Made by a program: the position numbers and the translations under genes. A stretch of DNA of 64,000 bases from NCBI GenBank assembly GCA_945900945.1, contig CAMDKL010000001.1, positions 81,515 through 145,514 of the forward strand, written 5' to 3'. Positions 46,389 through 55,740 of this stretch are shown one piece after another. The stretch's first letter is position 1. Every line of letters begins with the position of its first letter. The notes under the pieces were generated by a model. It ran no database searches. It was not told where the DNA came from and was given only the letters and a program-made list of their open reading frames with translations. The DNA comes from Pirellula staleyi DSM 6068 (GTDB lineage Bacteria; Planctomycetota; Planctomycetia; Pirellulales; Pirellulaceae).

Positions 46389-47624
46389 ATGAAACGAACA
46401 TCATTCCAATGGATGGCAGCAGGACTAATGCTGTCGGCAGTCTATATGGGTGCCAGTGCGTTCAACTATGGGGCCACACCTGCGATGTCTGGAACAACGA
46501 TCAATTGGAAAGACCGCGAGGTTGGAAGCAAGGAGTCGGATCAACACGTTGCATCGCACAATTATGCCAAGTCACTCTCCGGTGCCTTTCGCGGTGCATC
46601 GGAAAAAGTGATGCCTTCGGTCGTGACGATACAATCGATTTCGTCGAAACAACAGGACATGGGCCAGCGGGGGGCGTTGCCGGAGGAGTTCCGTGACAAT
46701 CCGCTGTTCAAGCGATTCTTTGAGGGCATGCCAGAGAGTAATTCCAAGTCGCCGAGCGGACCGCAGCGAATTGGCATGGGGTCGGGAGTCATCATTGATT
46801 CAGCTGGCATTATTTTGACCAACAACCACGTGGTCAACGGAGCGGACAAACTACTGATCAAGCTTCACGACGGGCGAGAATTCGAAGCGACGCAGTGGAA
46901 GACGGACCCGAAGTCCGACATCGCTGTCGTCAAAATCGAATCAGCTCCTAGTCTTCCAGCTGCTTCCATCGGCAACAGCGATCAGCTGGATGTCGGCGAC
47001 TGGGTCATTGCGGTGGGAGCTCCTTTCGGACTTGATGAAACGGTCACTGCGGGCATTATCAGTGCCAAATCACGCGGTATCGGCATCACAGCACGCGAGG
47101 AGTTTTTGCAAACCGACGCCGCTATCAATCCCGGTAACAGCGGTGGTCCGCTCGTCAATCTTGACGGTGAAGTGATCGGAATCAACACAGCGATTTCCAG
47201 CACGAGTGGTGGATATCAGGGAATCGGCTTCGCAGTCCCTGTCAATCTTGCTCGCTGGATCGGTGACGAACTGATGGCTCACGGAACAGTTCAACGAGCC
47301 TTCCTTGGAGTAGGAATTCAGTCCATCGATAGTTCAATGTCAAAGCAACGTGGCCTGGATACGGTCCGCGGAGCGGTTGTAACCGATGTACGAGCCGGAA
47401 CCCCTGCCGCAAAAGCCGAGCTGCAAAGCGGCGACGTCATTTTGGAATTCGACGGAAACGCAATTTCGAAACCAGGTGACCTGCAGGGACGTGTCGAACG
47501 AGCATCGCTCAGTGATGGTCACAAAATTGTCGTCATGCGAGATGGTAAGACACTGACGATCAATGTGAGAGTCGAAGCCTTGCGTTCGAGCGGTTCGCCA
47601 CCCGAGCTAGAGAAATCCGAATAG
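46389..47624 (+). CDS. Do/DegP-family serine endopeptidase
   Basis: LTNNHVV, KSDIAVVKI, NPGNSGGPLVN, C-terminal PDZ; ATG 46389 preceded by AAGGAGAA. Confidence 0.92.
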   Translation: MKRTSFQWMAAGLMLSAVYMGASAFNYGATPAMSGTTINWKDREVGSKESDQHVASHNYAKSLSGAFRGASEKVMPSVVTIQSISSKQQDMGQRGALPEEFRDNPLFKRFFEGMPESNSKSPSGPQRIGMGSGVIIDSAGIILTNNHVVNGADKLLIKLHDGREFEATQWKTDPKSDIAVVKIESAPSLPAASIGNSDQLDVGDWVIAVGAPFGLDETVTAGIISAKSRGIGITAREEFLQTDAAINPGNSGGPLVNLDGEVIGINTAISSTSGGYQGIGFAVPVNLARWIGDELMAHGTVQRAFLGVGIQSIDSSMSKQRGLDTVRGAVVTDVRAGTPAAKAELQSGDVILEFDGNAISKPGDLQGRVERASLSDGHKIVVMRDGKTLTINVRVEALRSSGSPPELEKSE

Positions 47625-48332
47625 ACTCCCTCTTCGGATTTTAACGGCCTTGGACTTCAGTTATCGGATTCTAGACGAACGATCCCAAACCGACGATTTT
47701 CACTAGATCCGAGAGGGACGTAACGGTGGCGGAGATTCCTGGCGCACGGATGGTCGACTATTCATCGGCAACATTCGCCCGCAAGCAACGGCGAAACAAT
47801 AGTATGTGTTTCGCTGCTGTTCGAAAAAGAAGACGAAACTGGTCATTCACTAAACTACCCTGGGATCCATTCGGTCCAATTGATTGACGAAACACCCGGA
47901 TTAAAGCCTCGTCAGCAGAATCTGTGGGTCGTTTTTGGCTCAGGAAGATTCCTAAGCTGGTGATATTACGCTGTCGAATCCATTAAGCAGAAGGGGTTCA
48001 TGCTCGAGCAACGTGGCTGCCATCTTTTGCATCGGCATCGCATTGGGCGTCCCATTGACTGCAGTGCCGTTGCACGCTGTCATTACCATCTTTCTCGGCT
48101 AGGCGTAGCTCGCAAAGCAACAGTCAGACGGACTGGTCCGCAGTACGACAATGGTGTAGGCAGATCGCTGACTTGAACAGGAGGCAACAGAGATCCGTGC
48201 TGATGATATAAAAAACTCCCGGGAAACCTATTCGGAAGCGTTCTTGTCAGCTATGGTAACCTTTTCCTGCCAAATTGCAATATTAAATTTGCTCGGTGGT
48301 GTTGCCTACTTTTCTTCCTTAGGGTTCAAAAC

Positions 48333-49391
48333 ATGTCCAAAAAGACTTTCGGTTTAGCAGTTGCGATGATGTTATGTCTAACGGTGTCCTTTGCTCAAGC
48401 TCAGCGCGGAGGCAAGCCAGGCGGTAAGGAAGGAAACAAACAGGGTAGAGGTGAGCCCTCTGGTAAGCCACCGGGCGGGAACTGGTCCGAAAGTAAACAG
48501 CAATCTCAAAATGGACAGAAAGAAGCTGGGGCTGCAGGTGCAGAAAAAAATAAGCAGTCTCAACCTTCAGGCGGAGAGAGGGCTGCAGCCTCCAATCGCA
48601 ACGAACCGAAGTCTTCCGGTGCTGACGGAGCCGCTGCCCGAGCTGCCGCCGCAAATCGAAATGCCCCTAAGGCGTCTGGTGCTGAGGGCGCCGCTTTTGG
48701 TGCTGCCGCCGCAAATCGTCGTGGGCCTCAGGCATCTGAGGCCGAGGGTGCTGCTGCGGGTTATGCCGTAGTGGGTCGTTCTTTCGATCGCCCTGACCTC
48801 TACGGACAAGCTTGGCGCGGCTCCAATCCGAACTCGTGGTCAGGTGCCGGTTGGGCCGCGAGCACAGCTTGGACACCCACGGCTTGGAACGCGGTTGCAG
48901 GCCTTTGCGGGTATGGCAATAATACACCACTCTCGTTTGATTATGGAAGCAACGTTACCTGCCTCAATGGCAAAGTCGTTCAGGACGGTAATGAAATCGG
49001 AACGGCTGAAGAGTTCAGTCAGCAAGCGTCCGACTTGGCGAATGAAGGAGCCGATGCTCAAACGCAACCTGAAGAAAAATGGCTTCCCTTGGGTGTGTTT
49101 GCAATGGTGCAAAACGAACAGCAACACCCGCACTTGATTTTGCAAATTGCAATCAATGAAAAAGGCGCTTTGAGAGGCAACTATACTGATACCGTGACCG
49201 ATAATACTTTACCCATCCAAGGCGGAGCCGATCAGAAGACACAGCGAGCGGCCTGGACGGTGGGCACGAATGCGAATACAGTCCTGGAAGCTGGGTTGAG
49301 CAACCTCACCCAAGGGCATGCACCGGCATTGCTGCACAAGAACGGAAAGACCGAGCGTTGGAACCTCGTCCGATTATCTCAGCCGGAGTGA
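48333..49391 (+). CDS. Secreted low-complexity protein with conserved C-terminal domain (paralogue of 30567-32096)
   Basis: Signal peptide; GKPGGKEGNKQGRGEPSG low complexity; repeated ANRNAPKASGAEGAA units; C-term GLCGYGNNTPLSFDYGSNV...GTAEEFSQQASDLA...WLPLGVFAM...IAINEKGALRGNYTDTVTD. Confidence 0.82.
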   Translation: MSKKTFGLAVAMMLCLTVSFAQAQRGGKPGGKEGNKQGRGEPSGKPPGGNWSESKQQSQNGQKEAGAAGAEKNKQSQPSGGERAAASNRNEPKSSGADGAAARAAAANRNAPKASGAEGAAFGAAAANRRGPQASEAEGAAAGYAVVGRSFDRPDLYGQAWRGSNPNSWSGAGWAASTAWTPTAWNAVAGLCGYGNNTPLSFDYGSNVTCLNGKVVQDGNEIGTAEEFSQQASDLANEGADAQTQPEEKWLPLGVFAMVQNEQQHPHLILQIAINEKGALRGNYTDTVTDNTLPIQGGADQKTQRAAWTVGTNANTVLEAGLSNLTQGHAPALLHKNGKTERWNLVRLSQPE

Positions 49392-49442
49392 TGCGCACAG
49401 TACAATGCGCAGAGCAAAGCCGCAAAAGACATAGTCAGCTCG

Positions 49443-49655
49443 ATGGTACTGTATTATCTGGGCGTCATCGTCCTACTTGGAGCGTCTGGTATTTCGTCGG
49501 GGCCTGCTGGCGGCGCTTTATGGTAGGCAGTGATTCTTCACATTGGGATAACCGCCTGGTGTATCGCATGTCTTCAAAAAAAGCCAGTGGCCGTATTTAC
49601 TGAACAGTTCTTAAAGCAGAAAAGAATTTACTCTCTCTGGGCCATGTCCGGCTGA
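49443..49655 (+). pseudogene. Possible small membrane protein remnant interrupted by one TAG
   Basis: MVLYYLGVIVLLGASGISSGPAGGALW*AVILHIGITAWCIACLQKKPVAVFTEQFLKQKRIYSLWAMSG. Confidence 0.3.
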
Positions 49656-49666
49656 GGACCCCTGGC

Positions 49667-50509
49667 CTACGTGTTAACACCTGATCCCTCCGATTTTGTG
49701 CGATGTGGTTCCATGGTAGCGACCACGCGATCGAATTCTGAGCCTCTACCGACGAGTATCGACAGAAGTTCGCTTGAATAGGGGTGCCTAAAATCGAGTC
49801 GCATGGATGTTAAGAGCATACGAACGACTCCCGTACCAGCGACGGCCAACTCATTTTGGTTTTTATCTCCGTGTCGATGGTCGCCAATCACGGGGTGGCC
49901 AATATGGTTCAGGTGTCGACGAATCTGATGCGACCGGCCGGTCATAGGCTTAATTTCCAACAACGAGAACTGAGATGGATTGGTAGCTGGATTTTCCCAG
50001 GAGACGTAAAATCTCGCCAGGGTCTCGAATTGCGTCAATGCGTCTTGTGGCAATCGATAGTCATGGATACCTTGCGTCCATTCATCGTCTGATTTGGCCC
50101 CGAGCGGCTGATCTATGAATCCTGCGTCGGGGGTCAGGCCGTAGACCAAGGCCTGATAGTATTTAGCGACCATTCGGTTCGTAAAGAGCTCCACCATTTT
50201 AGCGGCTGCTGCACCACTCAAGCCAAACAGGATCAGCCCTGCCGTAGGCCGATCCAATCGATGGACTGGGTAGAGGTGGCAACGTAATTGATCCCTCAAG
50301 CGTTGGAGGAGGACCGGTTCCTGCTCTAAGGTCGATTTGCTTCGGTGAACGATTAAGCCCGCTGGTTTGAAGACCGCCACGTAATTGTCATCACGGTAGA
50401 CTATTTTCAAAGGTTGACTCAGCGTTGCGTCGATGAAATCGTCTGTCTCTATTGAACCTAGCAGTGAGCCATCCTCATTGTCCTCGAGCTTCGTTGCGAA
50501 ATCATGCAT
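49667..50509 (-). CDS. truC: tRNA pseudouridine(65) synthase TruC-like (RluA family)
   Basis: PVHRLDRPTAGLILFGLS; MTGRSHQIRRHLNHIGHPVIGDHRHGD; start at 50509 avoids a long overlap with the upstream gene. Confidence 0.85.
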   Translation of the reverse strand: MHDFATKLEDNEDGSLLGSIETDDFIDATLSQPLKIVYRDDNYVAVFKPAGLIVHRSKSTLEQEPVLLQRLRDQLRCHLYPVHRLDRPTAGLILFGLSGAAAAKMVELFTNRMVAKYYQALVYGLTPDAGFIDQPLGAKSDDEWTQGIHDYRLPQDALTQFETLARFYVSWENPATNPSQFSLLEIKPMTGRSHQIRRHLNHIGHPVIGDHRHGDKNQNELAVAGTGVVRMLLTSMRLDFRHPYSSELLSILVGRGSEFDRVVATMEPHRTKSEGSGVNT

Positions 50510-50523
50510 CTGGACACCCGCAG

Positions 50524-51024
50524 CTAGCTCCGTCGACTCACTGGCTGGATCTTTACTTTTTTCCCGGATTTCTTTTCGAAGCCTGCGATGACTATTCCCC
50601 GATCGGTAAGTTCTTTTTCTCGGGCTAAGCAGGCTAGCTCCCAGGCCATCTTTTTCCCGTAGCGTTTCCATGCAAAGCTTAATTTTTGCCGAGTTCCATC
50701 CTCAAGCACCCACGAAGCACAGTATCCAAAGGATTCTGCATTCACCCAACGTGCGTCGACGTTTCGAACAAGATGAACACCAACTTTGCCGGACGAGTTG
50801 CGAGATGTCTTTTGATTTCGCGTGGTTTTGACCGGACCCGCAGCGGCCACCCATAGAGCGTAGCACCCCTTGGCCGCCTTGAGTGATTTGGCTTTTCCAC
50901 CGAGGGCGCGATCGTTGAAAAACTGCTGTTTTCGGATACCATCTCGAGTGATACGGACCATCCAGCCGCGAGTCGCAACCCCCTCGTAGTCTATGCGTGT
51001 TATGCCTTTGAATGCCTTGGTCAT
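50524..51024 (-). CDS. AP2/ERF-like domain-containing protein
   Basis: RNSSGKVGVHLVRNVDARWVNAESFGYCASWVLEDGTRQKLSFAWKRYGKKMAWELACLARE; N-terminal half RGWMVRITRDGIRKQQFFNDRALGGKAKSLKAAKGC looks like a second AP2-like module. Confidence 0.72.
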   Translation of the reverse strand: MTKAFKGITRIDYEGVATRGWMVRITRDGIRKQQFFNDRALGGKAKSLKAAKGCYALWVAAAGPVKTTRNQKTSRNSSGKVGVHLVRNVDARWVNAESFGYCASWVLEDGTRQKLSFAWKRYGKKMAWELACLAREKELTDRGIVIAGFEKKSGKKVKIQPVSRRS

Positions 51025-51419
51025 TTTCTTCTTCTCAAAGTTGTTTGCGAAAATAATGGTTGGTCGGACACCGTCATCTTAATCATCGATGGCAACGAAT
51101 GCAAACCGATGCACCTAAGTACAGAATGTCCGCAGTTGCGCCGCTTAAACATCGGTTTGAACTGTCGGACTGCCATCGCGTCCCTCCAGACGCGCTCTCT
51201 TTTTAGCGATGAAAACCAAGGGATGTCGGCTGCGTACAATTCAATTTTTATTTGAGCCATTTCCTCGTTCCTAGCAAGTCAAATAAGTGTTTTTTGGCTA
51301 ATTGCTATTCGTCTTTTTTTCACTGTGGGTTAACGCCCTGCGGCGAATGAATAATCCGTGCTAGAATCATAACAATTCCAATGCGATGCAAATCCACGCT
51401 CCCTGAATCTGACTTGATT

Positions 51420-52640
51420 ATGTTCCGCTGCGACTACCTTCGTAACCTCGCCACCCTTTTTTCGATGGCCATTTGTTCTGTTTTCAATTGTTCCATTGCC
51501 AATTGCCAATCGAATTCCAGTTTGGGTTCGGTTACACAGGATACGGTGGTCGGTTCTCCGTTAGTCCAATCCCAGTTGAAGGTGCCCGAGACCATGATAA
51601 CCCGGGCATCTTTTCCGGTGGTCGATGTTCATACCCATTTTTTTATAAAAGGAAAACACGACACGGACCTGCTCAAGCAGTATGTCGCGATGATGGATCG
51701 GAATAACATTGCTGTTTGTGTTTCCTTGGATGCGACCTTGTTTAAGCGAATGGACGAGCATTGCAACTTTCTATGGTCTGAATACCGAGATCGCTTTGTT
51801 GTTTTCGCTAACATCGACTTTCAAGGGAACGGCCAACTGGATCGGCCAGCTACATGGGGTTGCAATCAACCCGATTTTGTCCGGAGCGTCGTCGAAAAAA
51901 TCAAAGAAGCGAGCGCTGCGGGAATGATTTCTGGTCTTAAGATTTTTAAGGATTTTGGTTTACTTTATCGCGATCCGGACGGTGCGCTCTTAGCAATCGA
52001 CGATCCCAGGTGGGATCCTATTTGGACCGTTTGTGGCGAACTTGGTTTGCCCGTGATCATGCACACCGCTGATCCGGGAGCTTTTTTTGAACCCATCACT
52101 CCATCGAACGAACGCTTTTTTGAACTGACGGTTCACCCCAATTGGTCTTTTGCAAATCCTGAGTTTCCGTCTCGCAGGGAGCTACACTTGGCCCGCAATC
52201 GCGTGATTGCTAAGCACCCTCAAACAACCTTTATCGCAGCACACTTCGGTAACGACGCCGAAGATTTGGCGGAACTCGGCGGCTGGCTTGAGGAAAATCC
52301 AAATCTCGTTATCGAATTCGCCTCCCGAATCAACGAGCTTGGTCGTCAACCCTATAATTCCCGTCGTTTTTTTGAAAAGTACCAGGACCGCATCCTGCTT
52401 GGGACTGATGGTCCATGGCCCGAAGCCAGACTCCGACTCTATTGGCGCTTTCTCGAATCCCTGGACGAGTATTTTGAATACTCAGAGAAACAGCCACCGC
52501 CACAAGGTAACTGGCGAATCTATGGCCTAGGGTTGGACGCGAGTATCCTTAAAAAAGTCTACTTTACCAATGCGTCAAGAATCATTCCGGGGGTTCGAGA
52601 AAAGGTCTCGAAATTTCTGGAGGCGAATGCTGGGGGGTAA
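51420..52640 (+). CDS. Amidohydrolase family protein
   Basis: VVDVHTHFFIKGKHD metal motif; GLKIFKDFG; LPVIMHTADPGAFF; FIAAHFGNDAEDL; RILLGTDGPWPE. Confidence 0.87.
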   Translation: MFRCDYLRNLATLFSMAICSVFNCSIANCQSNSSLGSVTQDTVVGSPLVQSQLKVPETMITRASFPVVDVHTHFFIKGKHDTDLLKQYVAMMDRNNIAVCVSLDATLFKRMDEHCNFLWSEYRDRFVVFANIDFQGNGQLDRPATWGCNQPDFVRSVVEKIKEASAAGMISGLKIFKDFGLLYRDPDGALLAIDDPRWDPIWTVCGELGLPVIMHTADPGAFFEPITPSNERFFELTVHPNWSFANPEFPSRRELHLARNRVIAKHPQTTFIAAHFGNDAEDLAELGGWLEENPNLVIEFASRINELGRQPYNSRRFFEKYQDRILLGTDGPWPEARLRLYWRFLESLDEYFEYSEKQPPPQGNWRIYGLGLDASILKKVYFTNASRIIPGVREKVSKFLEANAGG

Positions 52641-52726
52641 GTTGACAAACCTATGCTATGATGGACATTCGGGAAAAGTGTGTTTGAACGCATATGAACC
52701 CCTATTTACTCCTCGAAGACAATTGA

Positions 52727-53509
52727 ATGATCTCGGCTGAGAACTTAACGAAACAGTTCAATGTGAGAGGGGTTCCACTTGTCGCGGTCAATAACCTTTC
52801 GTTTCGCGTTTCGAACGGGGAGGTCTACGGGTTGCTTGGGCCAAACGGTGCCGGCAAAACAACGACGCTGCGAATGATCATGGGCCTGCTGGAACCCGAC
52901 AGTGGATACGTTGAAATAGGCGGTGTGCGATCCACCCACAAATCCACCGATATCCGAGGGCAGCTAGGTCTCATTTCGACCAATGATGGCGTTTATCCTT
53001 GGTTGAGCGTACGAGAGATGTTGATGTACTTTGCAGATCTGTATGCTGTCGACCAAAGTCTGGCGCGTGAACGACTGGAAGAACTTGCCAATCTGCTCGA
53101 TCTTGGCGGTTTCATCGACCAGCGTTGCAGCACGCTTAGTACTGGACAGAAGCAGCGGGTCACGTTAGCGCGAGGTTTGATGCATGATCCGCCGGTGATG
53201 TTGCTGGATGAGCCTACTCGTGGTCTAGATGTTGTTGGTAGTCAAGCCATTTTCCGGTTCATCGATTTGCTAAAGCTACGGGGAAAAGTGGTACTTCTAT
53301 CTACCCATCGGCTCGATGAAGCGGAGCGAGTTTGCGATCGCTTTGGACTATTGCACCGGGGAAGCCTTCAGTTTGAAGGTACGCTCTGCGAACTGCAGCA
53401 AGCGACAGGAAAAAAACACCTTGTCGATATGTTTATTGCTTTCATCAACGCTTCCGAAAATTCACACCCTGTAGCTATTCCATCTAACGAACAGTCAACA
53501 GAGGCATGA
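52727..53509 (+). CDS. ABC transporter ATP-binding protein, NatA-like
   Basis: GLLGPNGAGKTTTLRMIMGLLEPDSG; LSTGQKQRVTLARGLMHDPPVMLLDEPTRGLDV. Confidence 0.92.
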   Translation: MISAENLTKQFNVRGVPLVAVNNLSFRVSNGEVYGLLGPNGAGKTTTLRMIMGLLEPDSGYVEIGGVRSTHKSTDIRGQLGLISTNDGVYPWLSVREMLMYFADLYAVDQSLARERLEELANLLDLGGFIDQRCSTLSTGQKQRVTLARGLMHDPPVMLLDEPTRGLDVVGSQAIFRFIDLLKLRGKVVLLSTHRLDEAERVCDRFGLLHRGSLQFEGTLCELQQATGKKHLVDMFIAFINASENSHPVAIPSNEQSTEA

Positions 53510-55740
53510 ACAAGTATTTGAGTAACGGGCGACTTTGGCGACTCTGTCAAAAAGAGCTAAGAGAAAGTCTCCGCGATCGTCGAACGCTCTTTACGCTAGT
53601 GTTGATGCCAATCCTGGTCTATCCACTTTTGAGTATGGCTCTGCAACGGCTTGTGATCGGCTCTGTTACCAAGACCAAAGCGGATCCGGTATTTGTGATT
53701 GGGGCGGAGAGCGAGGATACCGCGAATCAGTTACAGGGTATGCTTGCTGAGGCTAGGCTGGCGATGGATCGAGGTTTTGTTTCACCGATCACGATCACGC
53801 GGACTGCCGAACCAAAAAGCTCGGAGGCAGCCAAGAGTACGCCCGATCCTGATGGAAGCAATCAACCTGGCTTGGACCAATTACCCAAATTTGACGTTTT
53901 CATTTCGGATCAAGAAACTCTATCCAAAGCGTTGCGAGATGGGCGACTCGACTTGGTCATCACCAGAATGAATATTGAGCAGGTCCAGTTGGAGCGAGGC
54001 ACAGTGCCGGTCTACGAAATTCTTGCGGAGTTTCGGCAAAATGATTCACGCAGCGAGGCTGCTCTGTCCGTTTTTCGTCTCGCGACTCAAATGATTAATG
54101 ACTTCCAAGCCGAAATGATTCGAAAGGGGGTCGATCGCAAGCTTCCGGTCGCGATGACTTTCAATGCGACTGGGATCGCGGAACGGGAAGATCTCTCCGC
54201 CTCTATTGCCGGAGTCATCCCGCTGGTGCTCATTTTGATGACGATCACTGGAGCAGTGTACCCGGCGATCGATTTGACCGCTGGCGAACGCGAACGGGGA
54301 ACAATGGAAGCGTTGATCGCAACTCCTGCTCCGCGATTCGCGTTATTGTTTAGCAAATACGTAGCGGTGGTTACGGTTGCCGTTTTGACTGCTTTGGCAA
54401 ACCTTTTTGCTACTTGGATGACGCTTTCCTTTGGTGGTTTGGGGCAAGCACTCTTAGGTAAGAACGGGTTTTCGGTATGGGTTTTTGTCCAAATCCTGCC
54501 TTTATTGGTAATATTTGCTTCGTTCTTTAGCGCGATCCTTTTGGCGCTTTGTTCCTTTGCCCGCAGCTTCAAAGAAGCCCAGGCGTATCTGATACCCGTT
54601 ATGCTTTTGTCGCTTGGACCGGGTCTTGTGACCCTGATGCCCAATGTGCAATTTACTTCTTTGCTCGGAATCGTACCGCTCGTAAACATCCTGTTGCTTT
54701 CTCGCGACATTATGACGGGCCAATCGTCGATGGTGCCCGCGTTCGCTGCCGTCTTTTCGACGATCATCTATGCCTGTGCTACTTTGGTGGTTGCTGCTCG
54801 ATTATTTGGCGCCGAAGCCGCTACATCCGGATCGCAGGAGTCGTGGTGGGAGCTATTCAGCCGCCCGAAAAAGTCGCAGATGCTGCCCGACGCGGGAGAA
54901 CTGGCTATTTATTTGGCGGTTTTATTCCCTATGTTTTTCGTAGCTTCGAACCTTGGAGGAATGATTGAGTTGAAAGGGAGCTGGGCTCTTTTTTTCAATG
55001 CCGCGATTTTGTTCCTTTTGTTCTTGCTTATGCCGCTGACTTATTCTTGGTACCGTCGAATAGACATCCCTACCACGTTTAGACTCGGCCAGGGAACTGG
55101 CGTTGGCGAGCCTCTATGGATACGGGTGGGGCGTTGGGTAGGCTACGTGATTGGAGTCGTTTTACTGAGCGCCGGATTATGGATGGTGGCTTTTGAGGCT
55201 TACCTGCTGCTCGAAAGCTGGAGTTTGGCTGCTCAACTGACCGAAGCGGATAAACAAAAACTTAAGGCTGACTTCCTGGCTGTTCCCTTTTTGGTTGTTT
55301 TTCTTACCGGAGCTCTGGCCCCCGCGATCGCTGAAGAATTCTTTTTCCGGGGATTCGTTTTGTCCGCGTTTCGCTCGAAACTATCAGCCTATCGTAGCGT
55401 TTTATTTTCATCGCTCCTTTTTGGGTTGTTCCATGTGATTGCTGGAAGCGTTCTGTCTATCGAAAAACTATTGCCAACCATTATTCTAGGTTTAGCCATA
55501 GGGTACGTCGCTATCCAAACGGGTTCTTTGTGGCCAGGTATCTTATTGCATACTCTGCACAATGGGCTCATTTTTGGTATGTCCAGATTCACCGAACAAG
55601 ATCTAGCGAAGTGGTTTGGTGACGATACCAAGCATATTCCGATATCCTGGTTGTGTGGCGGTGGACTTGCGATTGCTTTTGGAATCGCTTTGGTGTTTGT
55701 TTCCAGCCAACGAAAACGATTTCATGAAGACGTTATTTAG
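53506..55740 (+). CDS. ABC-2 (NatB-like) permease fused to CPBP intramembrane metalloprotease
   Basis: N-term ABC-2 features (KELRESLRDRRTLFTLVLMPILVYPL; AGERERGTMEALIATP); C-term AEEFFFRGFVLSAF ... LLFGLFHVIAG ... GSLWPGILLHTLHNG. Confidence 0.9.
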   Translation: MNKYLSNGRLWRLCQKELRESLRDRRTLFTLVLMPILVYPLLSMALQRLVIGSVTKTKADPVFVIGAESEDTANQLQGMLAEARLAMDRGFVSPITITRTAEPKSSEAAKSTPDPDGSNQPGLDQLPKFDVFISDQETLSKALRDGRLDLVITRMNIEQVQLERGTVPVYEILAEFRQNDSRSEAALSVFRLATQMINDFQAEMIRKGVDRKLPVAMTFNATGIAEREDLSASIAGVIPLVLILMTITGAVYPAIDLTAGERERGTMEALIATPAPRFALLFSKYVAVVTVAVLTALANLFATWMTLSFGGLGQALLGKNGFSVWVFVQILPLLVIFASFFSAILLALCSFARSFKEAQAYLIPVMLLSLGPGLVTLMPNVQFTSLLGIVPLVNILLLSRDIMTGQSSMVPAFAAVFSTIIYACATLVVAARLFGAEAATSGSQESWWELFSRPKKSQMLPDAGELAIYLAVLFPMFFVASNLGGMIELKGSWALFFNAAILFLLFLLMPLTYSWYRRIDIPTTFRLGQGTGVGEPLWIRVGRWVGYVIGVVLLSAGLWMVAFEAYLLLESWSLAAQLTEADKQKLKADFLAVPFLVVFLTGALAPAIAEEFFFRGFVLSAFRSKLSAYRSVLFSSLLFGLFHVIAGSVLSIEKLLPTIILGLAIGYVAIQTGSLWPGILLHTLHNGLIFGMSRFTEQDLAKWFGDDTKHIPISWLCGGGLAIAFGIALVFVSSQRKRFHEDVI

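Noticed and set aside
51021-51260. 79-aa minus-strand ORF upstream of the AP2-like gene
   Set aside because: No recognisable domain and unconvincing composition; left uncalled.
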